Below are positions 35,901 through 50,690 of a stretch of DNA of 64,000 nucleotides, one piece after another; the first letter of the stretch is position 1; each line of letters opens with the position of its first letter. Location: assembly GCF_022605725.1 (NCBI RefSeq), contig NC_065567.1, positions 30,235,127-30,299,126 on the forward strand, read 5' to 3'. This DNA comes from Anthonomus grandis grandis (taxonomy: Eukaryota > Arthropoda > Insecta > Coleoptera > Curculionidae). Under the pieces are notes generated by a model that saw only the letters and a list, made by a program, of their open reading frames with translations, was not told where the DNA came from and made no database searches. The translations under genes were made by a program, and so were the position numbers.

Positions 35901-38900
35901 GTTTCGACAAAAACTAAGGGAGTTATAGCACTTTGAAAATGCGAAAAATCGATTTTCTTTAAACCCGAAAATAGCTATAGAAACCCCTATCAGCGGCTTG
36001 TTCCCATCGCCTACGTTACGAAAACACCGGGTTATAACGGAATTCGACCAGAACAAGTGGAATTATAGCATTTTGAATATTCGGAAAAAAGTCAGTTTTC
36101 GACCCCGTTTTTGAGCCCAAAAATGGGCTACAAAAATGCGAGATCTCAGCTAATATGGGAGCTACAACCTTGCGGATGGTCTCGTTGGATTCAGAAGGAC
36201 GAAACTAAGTCAAAACCGTTGGAATTTTCCAAATAGGACCCATAGAAGCCGAGATATGGACCTCCAAAGTTAGGGATTTTTCATTTTAAGGGTATACCCC
36301 CCCGTATCGAATTTTTCACCAAAAATTGATTTTTTTCGAATTTGAACTAACTATACCAGCGGCTTGTTCCCATCACCTACAACACGAAAACACCGGGTTA
36401 TAATGAGTTTCGACAAAAACTAAGGGAGTTATAGCACTTTGAAAATGCGAAAAATCGATTTTCTTTAAACCCGAAAATAGCTATAGAAACCCCTATCAGC
36501 GGCTTGTTCCCATCGCCTACATTACGAAAACACCGGGTTATAACGGAATTCGACCAGAACAAGTGGAATTATAGCATTTTGAATATTCGGAAAAAAGTCA
36601 GTTTTCGACCCCGTTTTTGAGCCCAAAAATGGGCTACAAAAATGCGAGATCTCAGCTAATATGGGAGCTACGACCTTGCGGATGGTCTCGTTGGATTCAG
36701 AAGGACGAAACTAAGTCAAAACCGTTGGAATTTTCCAAATAGGACCCATAGAAGCCGAGATATGGACCTCCAAAGTTAGGGATTTTTCATTTTAAGGGTA
36801 TACCCCCCCGTATCGAATTTTTCACCAAAAATTGATTTTTTTCGAATTTGAACTAACTATACCAGCGGCTTGTTCCCATCACTTACAACACGAAAACACC
36901 GGGTTATAATGAGTTTCGACAAAAACTAAGGGAGTTATAGCACTTTGAAAATGCGAAAAATCGATTTTCTTTAAACCCGAAAATAGCTATAGAAACCCCT
37001 ATCAGCGGCTTGTTCCCATCGCCTACATTACGAAAACACCGGGTTATAACGGAATTTGACCAGAACAAGTGGAATTATAGCACTTTGAAAATTCGAAAAA
37101 AAGTCACTTTTCGACCCCGTTTTTGAGCCCAAAAATGGGCTACAAAAATGCGAGATCTCAGCTAATATGGGAGCTACGACCTTGCGGATGGTCTCGTTGG
37201 ATTCAGAAGGACGAAACTAAGTCAAAACCGTTGGAATTTTCCAAATAGGACCCATAGAAGCCGAGATATGGACCTCCAAAGTTAGGGATTTTTTATTTTA
37301 AGGGTATACCCCCCCGTATCGAATTTTTCACCAAAAATTGATTTTTTTCGAATTTGAACTAACTGTACCAGCGGCTTGTTCCCATCACCTACAACACGAA
37401 AACACCGGGTTATAATGAGTTTCGACAAAAACTAAGGGAGTTATAGCACTTTGAAAATGCGAAAAATCGATTTTCTTTAAACCCGAAAATAGCTATAGAA
37501 ACCCCTATCAGCGGCTTGTTCCCATCGCCTACATTACGAAAACACCGGGTTATAACGGAATTTGACCAGAACAAGTGGAATTATAGCACTTTGAAAATTC
37601 GGAAAAAAGTCAGTTTTCGACCCCGTTTTTGAGCCCAAAAATGGGCTACAAAAATGCGAGATCTCAGCTAATATGGGAGCTACGACCTTGCGGATGGTCT
37701 CGTTGGATTCAGAAGGACGAAACTAAGTCAAAACCGTTGGAATTTTCCAAATAGGACCCATAGAAGCCGAGATATGGACCTCCAAAGTTAGGGATTTTTC
37801 ATTTTAAGGGTATACCCCCCCGTATCGAATTTTTCACCAAAAATTGATTTTTTTCGAATTTGAACTAACTATACCAGCGGCTTGTTCCCATCACCTACAA
37901 CACGAAAACACCGGGTTATAATGAGTTTCGACAAAAACTAAGGGAGTTATAGCACTTTGAAAATGCGAAAAATCGATTTTCTTTAAACCCGAAAATAGCT
38001 ATAGAAACCCCTATCAGCGGCTTGTTCCCATCGCCTACGTTACGAAAACACCGGGTTATAACGGAATTCGACCAGAACAAGTGGAATTATAGCATTTTGA
38101 ATATTCGGAAAAAAGTCAGTTTTCGACCCCGTTTTTGAGCCCAAAAATGGGCTACAAAAATGCGAGATCTCAGCTAATATGGGAGCTACGACCTTGCGGA
38201 TGGTCTCGTTGGATTCAGAAGGACGAAACTAAGTCAAAACCGTTGGAATTTTCCAAATAGGACCCATAGAAGCCGAGATATGGACCTCCAAAGTTAGGGA
38301 TTTTTCATTTTAAGGGTATACCCCCCCGTATCGAATTTTTCACCAAAAATTGATTTTTTTCGAATTTGAACTAACTATACCAGCGGCTTGTTCCCATCAC
38401 CTACAACACGAAAACACCGGGTTATAATGAGTTTCGACAAAAACTAAGGGAGTTATAGCACTTTGAAAATGCGAAAAATCGATTTTCTTTAAACCCGAAA
38501 ATAGCTATAGAAACCCCTATCAGCGGCTTGTTCCCATCGCCTACATTACGAAAACACCGGGTTATAACGGAATTTGACCAGAACAAGTGGAATTATAGCA
38601 CTTTGAAAATTCGGAAAAAAGTCAGTTTTCGACCCCGTTTTTGAGCCCAAAAATGGGCTACAAAAATGCGAGATCTCAGCTAATATGGGAGCTACGACCT
38701 TGCGGATGGTCTCGTTGGATTCAGAAGGACGAAACTAAGTCAAAACCGTTGGAATTTTCCAAATAGGACCCATAGAAGCCGAGATATGGACCTCCAAAGT
38801 TAGGGATTTTTCATTTTAAGGGTATACCCCCCTGTATCGAATTTTTCACCAAAAATTGATTTTTTTCGAATTTGAACTAACTATACCAGCGGCTTGTTCC

Positions 38901-41584
38901 CATCACCTACAACACGAAAACACCGGGTTATAATGAGTTTCGACAAAAACTAAGGGAGTTATAGCACTTTGAAAATGCGAAAAATCGATTTTCTTTAAAC
39001 CCGAAAATAGCTATAGAAACCCCTATCAGCGGCTTGTTCCCATCGCCTACGTTACGAAAACACCGGGTTATAACGGAATTCGACCAGAACAAGTGGAATT
39101 ATAGCATTTTGAATATTCGGAAAAAAGTCAGTTTTCGACCCCGTTTTTGAGCCCAAAAATGGGCTACAAAAATGCGAGATCTCAGCTAATATGGGAGCTA
39201 CGACCTTGCGGATGGTCTCGTTGGATTCAGAAGGACGAAACTAAGTCAAAACCGTTGGAATTTTCCAAATAGGACCCATAGAAGCCGAGATATGGACCTC
39301 CAAAGTTAGGGATTTTTCATTTTAAGGGTATACCCCCCCGTATCGAATTTTTCACCAAAAATTGATTTTTTTCGAATTTGAACTAACTATACCAGCGGCT
39401 TGTTCCCATCACCTACAACACGAAAACACCGGGTTATAATGAGTTTCGACAAAAACTAAGGGAGTTATAGCACTTTGAAAATGCGAAAAATCGATTTTCT
39501 TTAAACCCGAAAATAGCTATAGAAACCCCTATCAGCGGCTTGTTCCCATCGCCTACATTACGAAAACACCGGGTTATAACGGAATTCGACCAGAACAAGT
39601 GGAATTATAGCATTTTGAATATTCGGAAAAAAGTCAGTTTTCGACCCCGTTTTTGAGCCCAAAAATGGGCTACAAAAATGCGAGATCTCAGCTAATATGG
39701 GAGCTACGACCTTGCGGATGGTCTCGTTGGATTCAGAAGGACGAAACTAAGTCAAAACCGTTGGAATTTTCCAAATAGGACCCATAGAAGCCGAGATATG
39801 GTCCTCCAAAGTTAGGGATTTTTCATTTTAAGGGTATACCCCCCCGTATCGAATTTTTCACCAAAAATTGATTTTTTTCGAATTTGAACTAACTATACCA
39901 GCGGCTTGTTCCCATCACCTACAACACGAAAACACCGGGTTATAATGAGTTTCGACAAAAACTAAGGGAGTTATAGCACTTTGAAAATGCGAAAAATCGA
40001 TTTTCTTTAAACCCGAAAATAGCTATAGAAACCCCTATCAGCGGCTTGTTCCCATCGCCTACGTTACGAAAACACCGGGTTATAACGGAATTCGACCAGA
40101 ACAAGTGGAATTATAGCATTTTGAATATTCGGAAAAAAGTCAGTTTTCGACCCCGTTTTTGAGCCCAAAAATGGGCTACAAAAATGCGAGATCTCAGCTA
40201 ATATGGGAGCTACGACCTTGCGGATGGTCTCGTTGGATTCAGAAGGACGAAACTAAGTCAAAACCGTTGGAATTTTCCAAATAGGACCCATAGAAGCCGA
40301 GATATGGACCTCCAAAGTTAGGGATTTTTCATTTTAAGGGTATACCCCCCCGTATCGAATTTTTCACCAAAAATTGATTTTTTTCGAATTTGAACTAACT
40401 ATACTAGCGGCTTGTTCCCATCACCTACAACACGAAAACACCGGGTTATAATGAGTTTCGACAAAAACTAAGGGAGTTATAGCACTTTGAAAATGCGAAA
40501 AATCGATTTTCTTTAAACCCGAAAATAGCTATAGAAACCCCTATCAGCGGCTTGTTCCCATCGCCTACATTACGAAAACACCGGGTTATAACGGAATTCG
40601 ACCAGAACAAGTGGAATTATAGCATTTTGAATATTCGGAAAAAAGTCAGTTTTCGACCCCGTTTTTGAGCCCAAAAATGGGCTACAAAAATGCGAGATCT
40701 CAGCTAATATGGGAGCTACGACCTTGCGGATGGTCTCGTTGGATTCAGAAGGACGAAACTAAGTCAAAACCGTTGGAATTTTCCAAATAGGACCCATAGA
40801 AGCCGAGATATGGACCTCCAAAGTTAGGGATTTTTCATTTTAAGGGTATACCCCCCCGTATCGAATTTTTCACCAAAAATTGATTTTTTTCGAATTTGAA
40901 CTAACTATACCAGCGGCTTGTTCCCATCACCTACAACACGAAAACACCGGGTTATAATGAGTTTCGACAAAAACTAAGGGAGTTATAGCACTTTGAAAAT
41001 GCGAAAAATCGATTTTCTTTAAACCCGAAAATAGCTATAGAAACCCCTATCAGCGGCTTGTTCCCATCGCCTACATTACGAAAACACCGGGTTATAACGG
41101 AATTCGACCAGAACAAGTGGAATTATAGCATTTTGAATATTCGGAAAAAAGTCAGTTTTCGACCCCGTTTTTGAGCCCAAAAATGGGCTACAAAAATGCG
41201 AGATCTCAGCTAATATGGGAGCTACGACCTTGCGGATGGTCTCGTTGGATTCAGAAGGACGAAACTAAGTCAAAACCGTTGGAATTTTCCAAATAGGACC
41301 CATAGAAGCCGAGATATGGACCTCCAAAGTTAGGGATTTTTCATTTTAAGGGTATACCCCCCCGTATCGAATTTTTCACCAAAAATTGATTTTTTTCGAA
41401 TTTGAACTAACTATACCAGCGGCTTGTTCCCATCACCTACAACACGAAAACACCGGGTTATAATGAGTTTCGACAAAAACTAAGGGAGTTATAGCACTTT
41501 GAAAATGCGAAAAATCGATTTTCTTTAAACCCGAAAATAGCTATAGAAACCCCTATCAGCGGCTTGTTCCCATCGCCTACATTA

Positions 41585-44500
41585 CGAAAATACCGGGTTA
41601 TAACGGAATTTGACCAGAACAAGTGGAATTATAGCACTTTGAAAATTCGGAAAAAAGTCAGTTTTCGACCCCGTTTTTGAGCCCAAAAATGGGCTACAAA
41701 AATGCGAGATCTCAGCTAATATGGGAGCTACGACCTTGCGGATGGTCTCGTTGGATTCAGAAGGACGAAACTAAGTCAAAACCGTTGGAATTTTCCAAAT
41801 AGGACCCATAGAAGCCGAGATATGGACCTCCAAAGTTAGGGATTTTTCATTTTAAGGGTATACCCCCCCGTATCGAATTTTTCACCAAAAATTGATTTTT
41901 TTCGAATTTGAACTAACTGTACCAGCGGCTTGTTCCCATCACCTACAACACGAAAACACCGGGTTATAATGAGTTTCGACAAAAACTAAGGGAGTTATAG
42001 CACTTTGAAAATGCGAAAAATCGATTTTCTTTAAACCCGAAAATAGCTATAGAAACCCCTATCAGCGGCTTGTTTCCATCGCCTACATTACGAAAACACC
42101 GGGTTATAACGGAATTTGACCAGAACAAGTGGAATTATAGCACTTTGAAAATTCGAAAAAAAGTCACTTTTCGACCCCGTTTTTGAGCCCAAAAATGGGC
42201 TACAAAAATGCGAGATCTCAGCTAATATGGGAGCTACGACCTTGCGGATGGTCTCGTTGGATTCAGAAGGACGAAACTAAGTCAAAACCGTTGGAATTTT
42301 CCAAATAGGACCCATAGAAGCCGAGATATGGACCTCCAAAGTTAGGGATTTTTTATTTTAAGGGTATACCCCCCCGTATCGAATTTTTCACCAAAAATTG
42401 ATTTTTTTCGAATTTGAACTAACTATACCAGCGGCTTGTTCCCATCACCTACAACACGAAAACACCGGGTTATAATGAGTTTCGACAAAAACTAAGGGAG
42501 TTATAGCACTTTGAAAATGCGAAAAATCGATTTTCTTTAAACCCGAAAATAGCTATAGAAACCCCTATCAGCGGCTTGTTCCCATCGCCTACATTACGAA
42601 AACACCGGGTTATAACGGAATTCGACCAGAACAAGTGGAATTATAGCATTTTGAATATTCGGAAAAAAGTCAGTTTTCGACCCCGTTTTTGAGCCCAAAA
42701 ATGGGCTACAAAAATGCGAGATCTCAGCTAATATGGGAGCTACGACCTTGCGGATGGTCTCGTTGGATTCAGAAGGACGAAACTAAGTCAAAACCGTTGG
42801 AATTTTCCAAATAGGACCCATAGAAGCCGAGATATGGACCTCCAAAGTTAGGGATTTTTTATTTTAAGGGTATACCCCCCCGTATCGAATTTTTCACCAA
42901 AAATTGATTTTTTTCGAATTTGAACTAACTATACCAGCGGCTTGTTCCCATCACCTACAACACGAAAACACCGGGTTATAATGAGTTTCGACAAAAACTA
43001 AGGGAGTTATAGCACTTTGAAAATGCGAAAAATCGATTTTCTTTAAACCCGAAAATAGCTATAGAAACCCCTATCAGCGGCTTGTTCCCATCGCCTACGT
43101 TACGAAAACACCGGGTTATAACGGAATTCGACCAGAACAAGTGGAATTATAGCATTTTGAATATTCGGAAAAAAGTCAGTTTTCGACCCCGTTTTTGAGC
43201 CCAAAAATGGGCTACAAAAATGCGAGATCTCAGCTAATATGGGAGCTACGACCTTGCGGATGGTCTCGTTGGATTCAGAAGGACGAAACTAAGTCAAAAC
43301 CGTTGGAATTTTCCAAATAGGACCCATAGAAGCCGAGATATGGACCTCCAAAGTTAGGGATTTTTCATTTTAAGGGTATACCCCCCCGTATCGAATTTTT
43401 CACCAAAAATTGATTTTTTTCGAATTTGAACTAACTATACCAGCGGCTTGTTCCCATCACCTACAACACGAAAACACCGGGTTATAATGAGTTTCGACAA
43501 AAACTAAGGGAGTTATAGCACTTTGAAAATGCGAAAAATCGATTTTCTTTAAACCCGAAAATAGCTATAGAAACCCCTATCAGCGGCTTGTTCCCATCGC
43601 CTACATTACGAAAACACCGGGTTATAACGGAATTCGACCAGAACAAGTGGAATTATAGCATTTTGAATATTCGGAAAAAAGTCAGTTTTCGACCCCGTTT
43701 TTGAGCCCAAAAATGGGCTACAAAAATGCGAGATCTCAGCTAATATGGGAGCTACGACCTTGCGGATGGTCTCGTTGGATTCAGAAGGACGAAACTAAGT
43801 CAAAACCGTTGGAATTTTCCAAATAGGACCCATAGAAGCCGAGATATGGACCTCCAAAGTTAGGGATTTTTCATTTTAAGGGTATACCCCCCCGTATCGA
43901 ATTTTTCACCAAAAATTGATTTTTTTCGAATTTGAACTAACTATACCAGCGGCTTGTTCCCATCACCTACAACACGAAAACACCGGGTTATAATGAGTTT
44001 CGACAAAAACTAAGGGAGTTATAGCACTTTGAAAATGCGAAAAATCGATTTTCTTTAAACCCGAAAATAGCTATAGAAACCCCTATCAGCGGCTTGTTCC
44101 CATCGCCTACATTACGAAAACACCGGGTTATAACGGAATTCGACCAGAACAAGTGGAATTATAGCATTTTGAATATTCGGAAAAAAGTCAGTTTTCGACC
44201 CCGTTTTTGAGCCCAAAAATGGGCTACAAAAATGCGAGATCTCAGCTAATATGGGAGCTACGACCTTGCGGATGGTCTCGTTGGATTCAGAAGGACGAAA
44301 CTAAGTCAAAACCGTTGGAATTTTCCAAATAGGACCCATAGAAGCCGAGATATGGACCTCCAAAGTTAGGGATTTTTCATTTTAAGGGTATACCCCCCCG
44401 TATCGAATTTTTCACCAAAAATTGATTTTTTTCGAATTTGAACTAACTATACCAGCGGCTTGTTCCCATCACCTACAACACGAAAACACCGGGTTATAAT

Positions 44501-47500
44501 GAGTTTCGACAAAAACTAAGGGAGTTATAGCACTTTGAAAATGCGAAAAATCGATTTTCTTTAAACCCGAAAATAGCTATAGAAACCCCTATCAGCGGCT
44601 TGTTCCCATCGCCTACGTTACGAAAACACCGGGTTATAACGGAATTCGACCAGAACAAGTGGAATTATAGCATTTTGAATATTCGGAAAAAAGTCAGTTT
44701 TCGACCCCGTTTTTGAGCCCAAAAATGGGCTACAAAAATGCGAGATCTCAGCTAATATGGGAGCTACGACCTTGCGGATGGTCTCGTTGGATTCAGAAGG
44801 ACGAAACTAAGACAAAACCGTTGGAATTTTCCAAATAGGACCCATAGAAGCCGAGATATGGACCTCCAAAGTTAGGGATTTTTCATTTTAAGGGTATACC
44901 CCCCCGTATCGAATTTTTCACCAAAAATTGATTTTTTTCGAATTTGAACTAACTATACCAGCGGCTTGTTCCCATCACCTACAACACGAAAACACCGGGT
45001 TATAATGAGTTTCGACAAAAACTAAGGGAGTTATAGCACTTTGAAAATGCGAAAAATCGATTTTCTTTAAACCCGAAAATAGCTATAGAAACCCCTATCA
45101 GCGGCTTGTTCCCATCGCCTACGTTACGAAAACACCGGGTTATAACGGAATTCGACCAGAACAAGTGGAATTATAGCACTTTGAAAATTCGGAAAAAAGT
45201 CAGTTTTCGACCCCGTTTTTAAGCCCAAAAATGGGCTACAAAAATGCGAGATCTCAGCTAATATGGGAGCTACGACCTTGCGGATGGTCTCGTTGGATTC
45301 AGAAGGACGAAACTAAGTCAAAACCGTTGGAATTTTCCAAATAGGACCCATAGAAGCCGAGATATGGACCTCCAAAGTTAGGGATTTTTCATTTTAAGGG
45401 TATACCCCCCCGTATCGAATTTTTCACCAAAAATTGATTTTTTTCGAATTTGAACTAACTATACCAGCGGCTTGTTCCCATCACCTACAACACGAAAACA
45501 CCGGGTTATAATGAGTTTCGACAAAAACTAAGGGAGTTATAGCACTTTGAAAATGCGAAAAATCGATTTTTTTTAAACCCGAAAATAGCTATAGAAACCC
45601 CTATCAGCGGCTTGTTCCCATCGCCTACATTACGAAAACACCGGGTTATAACGGAATTTGACCAGAACAAGTGGAATTATAGCACTTTGAAAATTCGGAA
45701 AAAAGTCAGTTTTCGACCCCGTTTTTGAGCCCAAAAATGGGCTACAAAAATGCGAGATCTCAGCTAATATGGGAGCTACGACCTTGCGGATGGTCTCGTT
45801 GGATTCAGAAGGACGAAACTAAGTCAAAACCGTTGGAATTTTCCAAATAGGACCCATAGAAGCCGAGATATGGACCTCCAAAGTTAGGGATTTTTCATTT
45901 TAAGGGTATACCCCCCCGTATCGAATTTTTCACCAAAAATTGATTTTTTTCAAATTTGAACTAACTATACCAGCGGCTTGTTCCCATCACCTACAACACG
46001 AAAACACCGGGTTATAATGAGTTTCGACAAAAACTAAGGGAGTTATAGCACTTTGAAAATGCGAAAAATCGATTTTCTTTAAACCCGAAAATAGCTATAG
46101 AAACCCCTATCAGCGGCTTGTTCCCATCGCCTACATTACGAAAACACCGGGTTATAACGGAATTTGACCAGAACAAGTGGAATTATAGCACTTTGAAAAT
46201 TCGGAAAAAAGTCAGTTTTCGACCCCGTTTTTGAGCCCAAAAATGGGCTACAAAAATGCGAGATCTTAGCTAATAAGGGAGCTACGACCTTGCGGATGGT
46301 CTCGTTGGATTCAGAAGGACGAAACTAAGTCAAAACCGTTGGAATTTTCCAAATAGGACCCATAGAAGCCGAGATATGGACCTCCAAAGTTAGGGATTTT
46401 TCATTTTAAGGGTATACCCCCCCGTATCGAATTTTTCACCAAAAATTGATTTTTTTCGAATTTGAACTAACTATACCAGCGGCTTGTTCCCATCACCTAC
46501 AACACGAAAACACCGGGTTATAATGAGTTTCGACAAAAACTAAGGGAGTTATAGCACTTTGAAAATGCGAAAAATCGATTTTCTTTAAACCCGAAAATAG
46601 CTATAGAAACCCCTATCAGCGGCTTGTTCCCATCGCCTACATTACGAAAACACCGGGTTATAACGGAATTCGACCAGAACAAGTGGAATTATAGCATTTT
46701 GAATATTCGGAAAAAAGTCAGTTTTCGACCCCGTTTTTGAGCCCAAAAATGGGCTACAAAAATGCGAGATCTCAGCTAATATGGGAGCTACGACCTTGCG
46801 GATGGTCTCGTTGGATTCAGAAGGACGAAACTAAGTCAAAACCGTTGGAATTTTCCAAATAGGACCCATAGAAGCCGAGATATGGACCTCCAAAGTTAGG
46901 GATTTTTCATTTTAAGGGTATACCCCCCCGTATCGAATTTTTCACCAAAAATTGATTTTTTTCGAATTTGAACTAACTATACCAGCGGCTTGTTCCCATC
47001 ACCTACAACACGAAAACACCGGGTTATAATGAGTTTCGACAAAAACTAAGGGAGTTATAGCACTTTGAAAATGCGAAAAATCGATTTTCTTTAAACCCGA
47101 AAATAGCTATAGAAACCCCTATCAGCGGCTTGTTCCCATCGCCTACATTACGAAAATACCGGGTTATAACGGAATTTGACCAGAACAAGTGGAATTATAG
47201 CACTTTGAAAATTCGGAAAAAAGTCAGTTTTCGACCCCGTTTTTGAGCCCAAAAATGGGCTACAAAAATGCGAGATCTCAGCTAATATGGGAGCTACGAC
47301 CTTGCGGATGGTCTCGTTGGATTCAGAAGGACGAAACTAAGTCAAAACCGTTGGAATTTTCCAAATAGGACCCATAGAAGCCGAGATATGGACCTCCAAA
47401 GTTAGGGATTTTTCATTTTAAGGGTATACCCCCCCGTATCGAATTTTTCACCAAAAATTGATTTTTTTCGAATTTGAACTAACTGTACCAGCGGCTTGTT

Positions 47501-50500
47501 CCCATCACCTACAACACGAAAACACCGGGTTATAATGAGTTTCGACAAAAACTAAGGGAGTTATAGCACTTTGAAAATGCGAAAAATCGATTTTCTTTAA
47601 ACCCGAAAATAGCTATAGAAACCCCTATCAGCGGCTTGTTCCCATCGCCTACATTACGAAAACACCGGGTTATAACGGAATTTGACCAGAACAAGTGGAA
47701 TTATAGCACTTTGAAAATTCGAAAAAAAGTCACTTTTCGACCCCGTTTTTGAGCCCAAAAATGGGCTACAAAAATGCGAGATCTCAGCTAATATGGGAGC
47801 TACGACCTTGCGGATGGTCTCGTTGGATTCAGAAGGACGAAACTAAGTCAAAACCGTTGGAATTTTCCAAATAGGACCCATAGAAGCCGAGATATGGACC
47901 TCCAAAGTTAGGGATTTTTTATTTTAAGGGTATACCCCCCCGTATCGAATTTTTCACCAAAAATTGATTTTTTTCGAATTTGAACTAACTATACCAGCGG
48001 CTTGTTCCCATCACCTACAACACGAAAACACCGGGTTATAATGAGTTTCGACAAAAACTAAGGGAGTTATAGCACTTTGAAAATGCGAAAAATCGATTTT
48101 CTTTAAACCCGAAAATAGCTATAGAAACCCCTATCAGCGGCTTGTTCCCATCGCCTACATTACGAAAACACCGGGTTATAACGGAATTCGACCAGAACAA
48201 GTGGAATTATAGCATTTTGAATATTCGGAAAAAAGTCAGTTTTCGACCCCGTTTTTGAGCCCAAAAATGGGCTACAAAAATGCGAGATCTCAGCTAATAT
48301 GGGAGCTACGACCTTGCGGATGGTCTCGTTGGATTCAGAAGGACGAAACTAAGTCAAAACCGTTGGAATTTTCCAAATAGGACCCATAGAAGCCGAGATA
48401 TGGACCTCCAAAGTTAGGGATTTTTCATTTTAAGGGTATACCCCCCCGTATCGAATTTTTCACCAAAAATTGATTTTTTTCGAATTTGAACTAACTATAC
48501 CAGCGGCTTGTTCCCATCACCTACAACACGAAAACACCGGGTTATAATGAGTTTCGACAAAAACTAAGGGAGTTATAGCACTTTGAAAATGCGAAAAATC
48601 GATTTTCTTTAAACCCGAAAATAGCTATAGAAACCCCTATCAGCGGCTTGTTCCCATCGCCTACGTTACGAAAACACCGGGTTATAACGGAATTCGACCA
48701 GAACAAGTGGAATTATAGCATTTTGAATATTCGGAAAAAAGTCAGTTTTCGACCCCGTTTTTGAGCCCAAAAATGGGCTACAAAAATGCGAGATCTCAGC
48801 TAATATGGGAGCTACGACCTTGCGGATGGTCTCGTTGGATTCAGAAGGACGAAACTAAGTCAAAACCGTTGGAATTTTCCAAATAGGACCCATAGAAGCC
48901 GAGATATGGACCTCCAAAGTTAGGGATTTTTCATTTTAAGGGTATACCCCCCCGTATCGAATTTTTCACCAAAAATTGATTTTTTTCGAATTTGAACTAA
49001 CTATACCAGCGGCTTGTTCCCATCACCTACAACACGAAAACACCGGGTTATAATGAGTTTCGACAAAAACTAAGGGAGTTATAGCACTTTGAAAATGCGA
49101 AAAATCGATTTTCTTTAAACCCGAAAATAGCTATAGAAACCCCTATCAGCGGCTTGTTCCCATCGCCTACATTACGAAAACACCGGGTTATAACGGAATT
49201 TGACCAGAACAAGTGGAATTATAGCACTTTGAAAATTCGGAAAAAAGTCAGTTTTCGACCCCGTTTTTGAGCCCAAAAATGGGCTACAAAAATGCGAGAT
49301 CTCAGCTAATATGGGAGCTACGACCTTGCGGATGGTCTCGTTGGATTCAGAAGGACGAAACTAAGTCAAAACCGTTGGAATTTTCCAAATAGGACCCATA
49401 GAAGCCGAGATATGGACCTCCAAAGTTAGGGATTTTTCATTTTAAGGGTATACCCCCCCGTATCGAATTTTTCACCAAAAATTGATTTTTTTCGAATTTG
49501 AACTAACTATACCAGCGGCTTGTTCCCATCACCTACAACACGAAAACACCGGGTTATAATGAGTTTCGACAAAAACTAAGGGAGTTATAGCACTTTGAAA
49601 ATGCGAAAAATCGATTTTCTTTAAACCCGAAAATAGCTATAGAAACCCCTATCAGCGGCTTGTTCCCATCGCCTACATTACGAAAACACCGGGTTATAAC
49701 GGAATTCGACCAGAACAAGTGGAATTATAGCATTTTGAATATTCGGAAAAAAGTCAGTTTTCGACCCCGTTTTTGAGCCCAAAAATGGGCTACAAAAATG
49801 CGAGATCTCAGCTAATATGGGAGCTACGACCTTGCGGATGGTCTCGTTGGATTCAGAAGGACGAAACTAAGTCAAAACCGTTGGAATTTTCCAAATAGGA
49901 CCCATAGAAGCCGAGATATGGACCTCCAAAGTTAGGGATTTTTCATTTTAAGGGTATACCCCCCCGTATCGAATTTTTCACCAAAAATTGATTTTTTTCG
50001 AATTTGAACTAACTATACCAGCGGCTTGTTCCCATCACCTACAACACGAAAACACCGGGTTATAATGAGTTTCGACAAAAACTAAGGGAGTTATAGCACT
50101 TTGAAAATGCGAAAAATCGATTTTCTTTAAACCCGAAAATAGCTATAGAAACCCCTATCAGCGGCTTGTTCCCATCGCCTACGTTACGAAAACACCGGGT
50201 TATAACGGAATTCGACCAGAACAAGTGGAATTATAGCATTTTGAATATTCGGAAAAAAGTCAGTTTTCGACCCCGTTTTTGAGCCCAAAAATGGGCTACA
50301 AAAATGCGAGATCTCAGCTAATATGGGAGCTACGACCTTGCGGATGGTCTCGTTGGATTCAGAAGGACGAAACTAAGTCAAAACCGTTGGAATTTTCCAA
50401 ATAGGACCCATAGAAGCCGAGATATGGACCTCCAAAGTTAGGGATTTTTCATTTTAAGGGTATACCCCCCCGTATCGAATTTTTCACCAAAAATTGATTT

Positions 50501-50690
50501 TTTTCGAATTTGAACTAACTATACCAGCGGCTTGTTCCCATCACCTACAACACGAAAACACCGGGTTATAATGAGTTTCGACAAAAACTAAGGGAGTTAT
50601 AGCACTTTGAAAATGCGAAAAATCGATTTTTTTTAAACCCGAAAATAGCTATAGAAACCCCTATCAGCGGCTTGTTCCCATCGCCTACAT
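41585..50690 (+). repeat. Eleven-monomer (5,566-bp) satellite duplication
   Basis: Private variants recur at exactly 5,566 bp (11 x 506): ACGAAAATACCGGG at 41585 and 47151; AACTGTACCAGC at 41915 and 47481; CCTACGTTACG anchors at 43095/48661 and 44613/50179. The GATTTTTTTTAAACCC variant at about 45565 and 50625 is only 5,060 bp apart, so the second copy lost one monomer near its end. An older related block lies near 37.1-37.4 kb (AACTGTACC at 37361, 4,554 bp or nine monomers before 41915). Confidence 0.87.
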
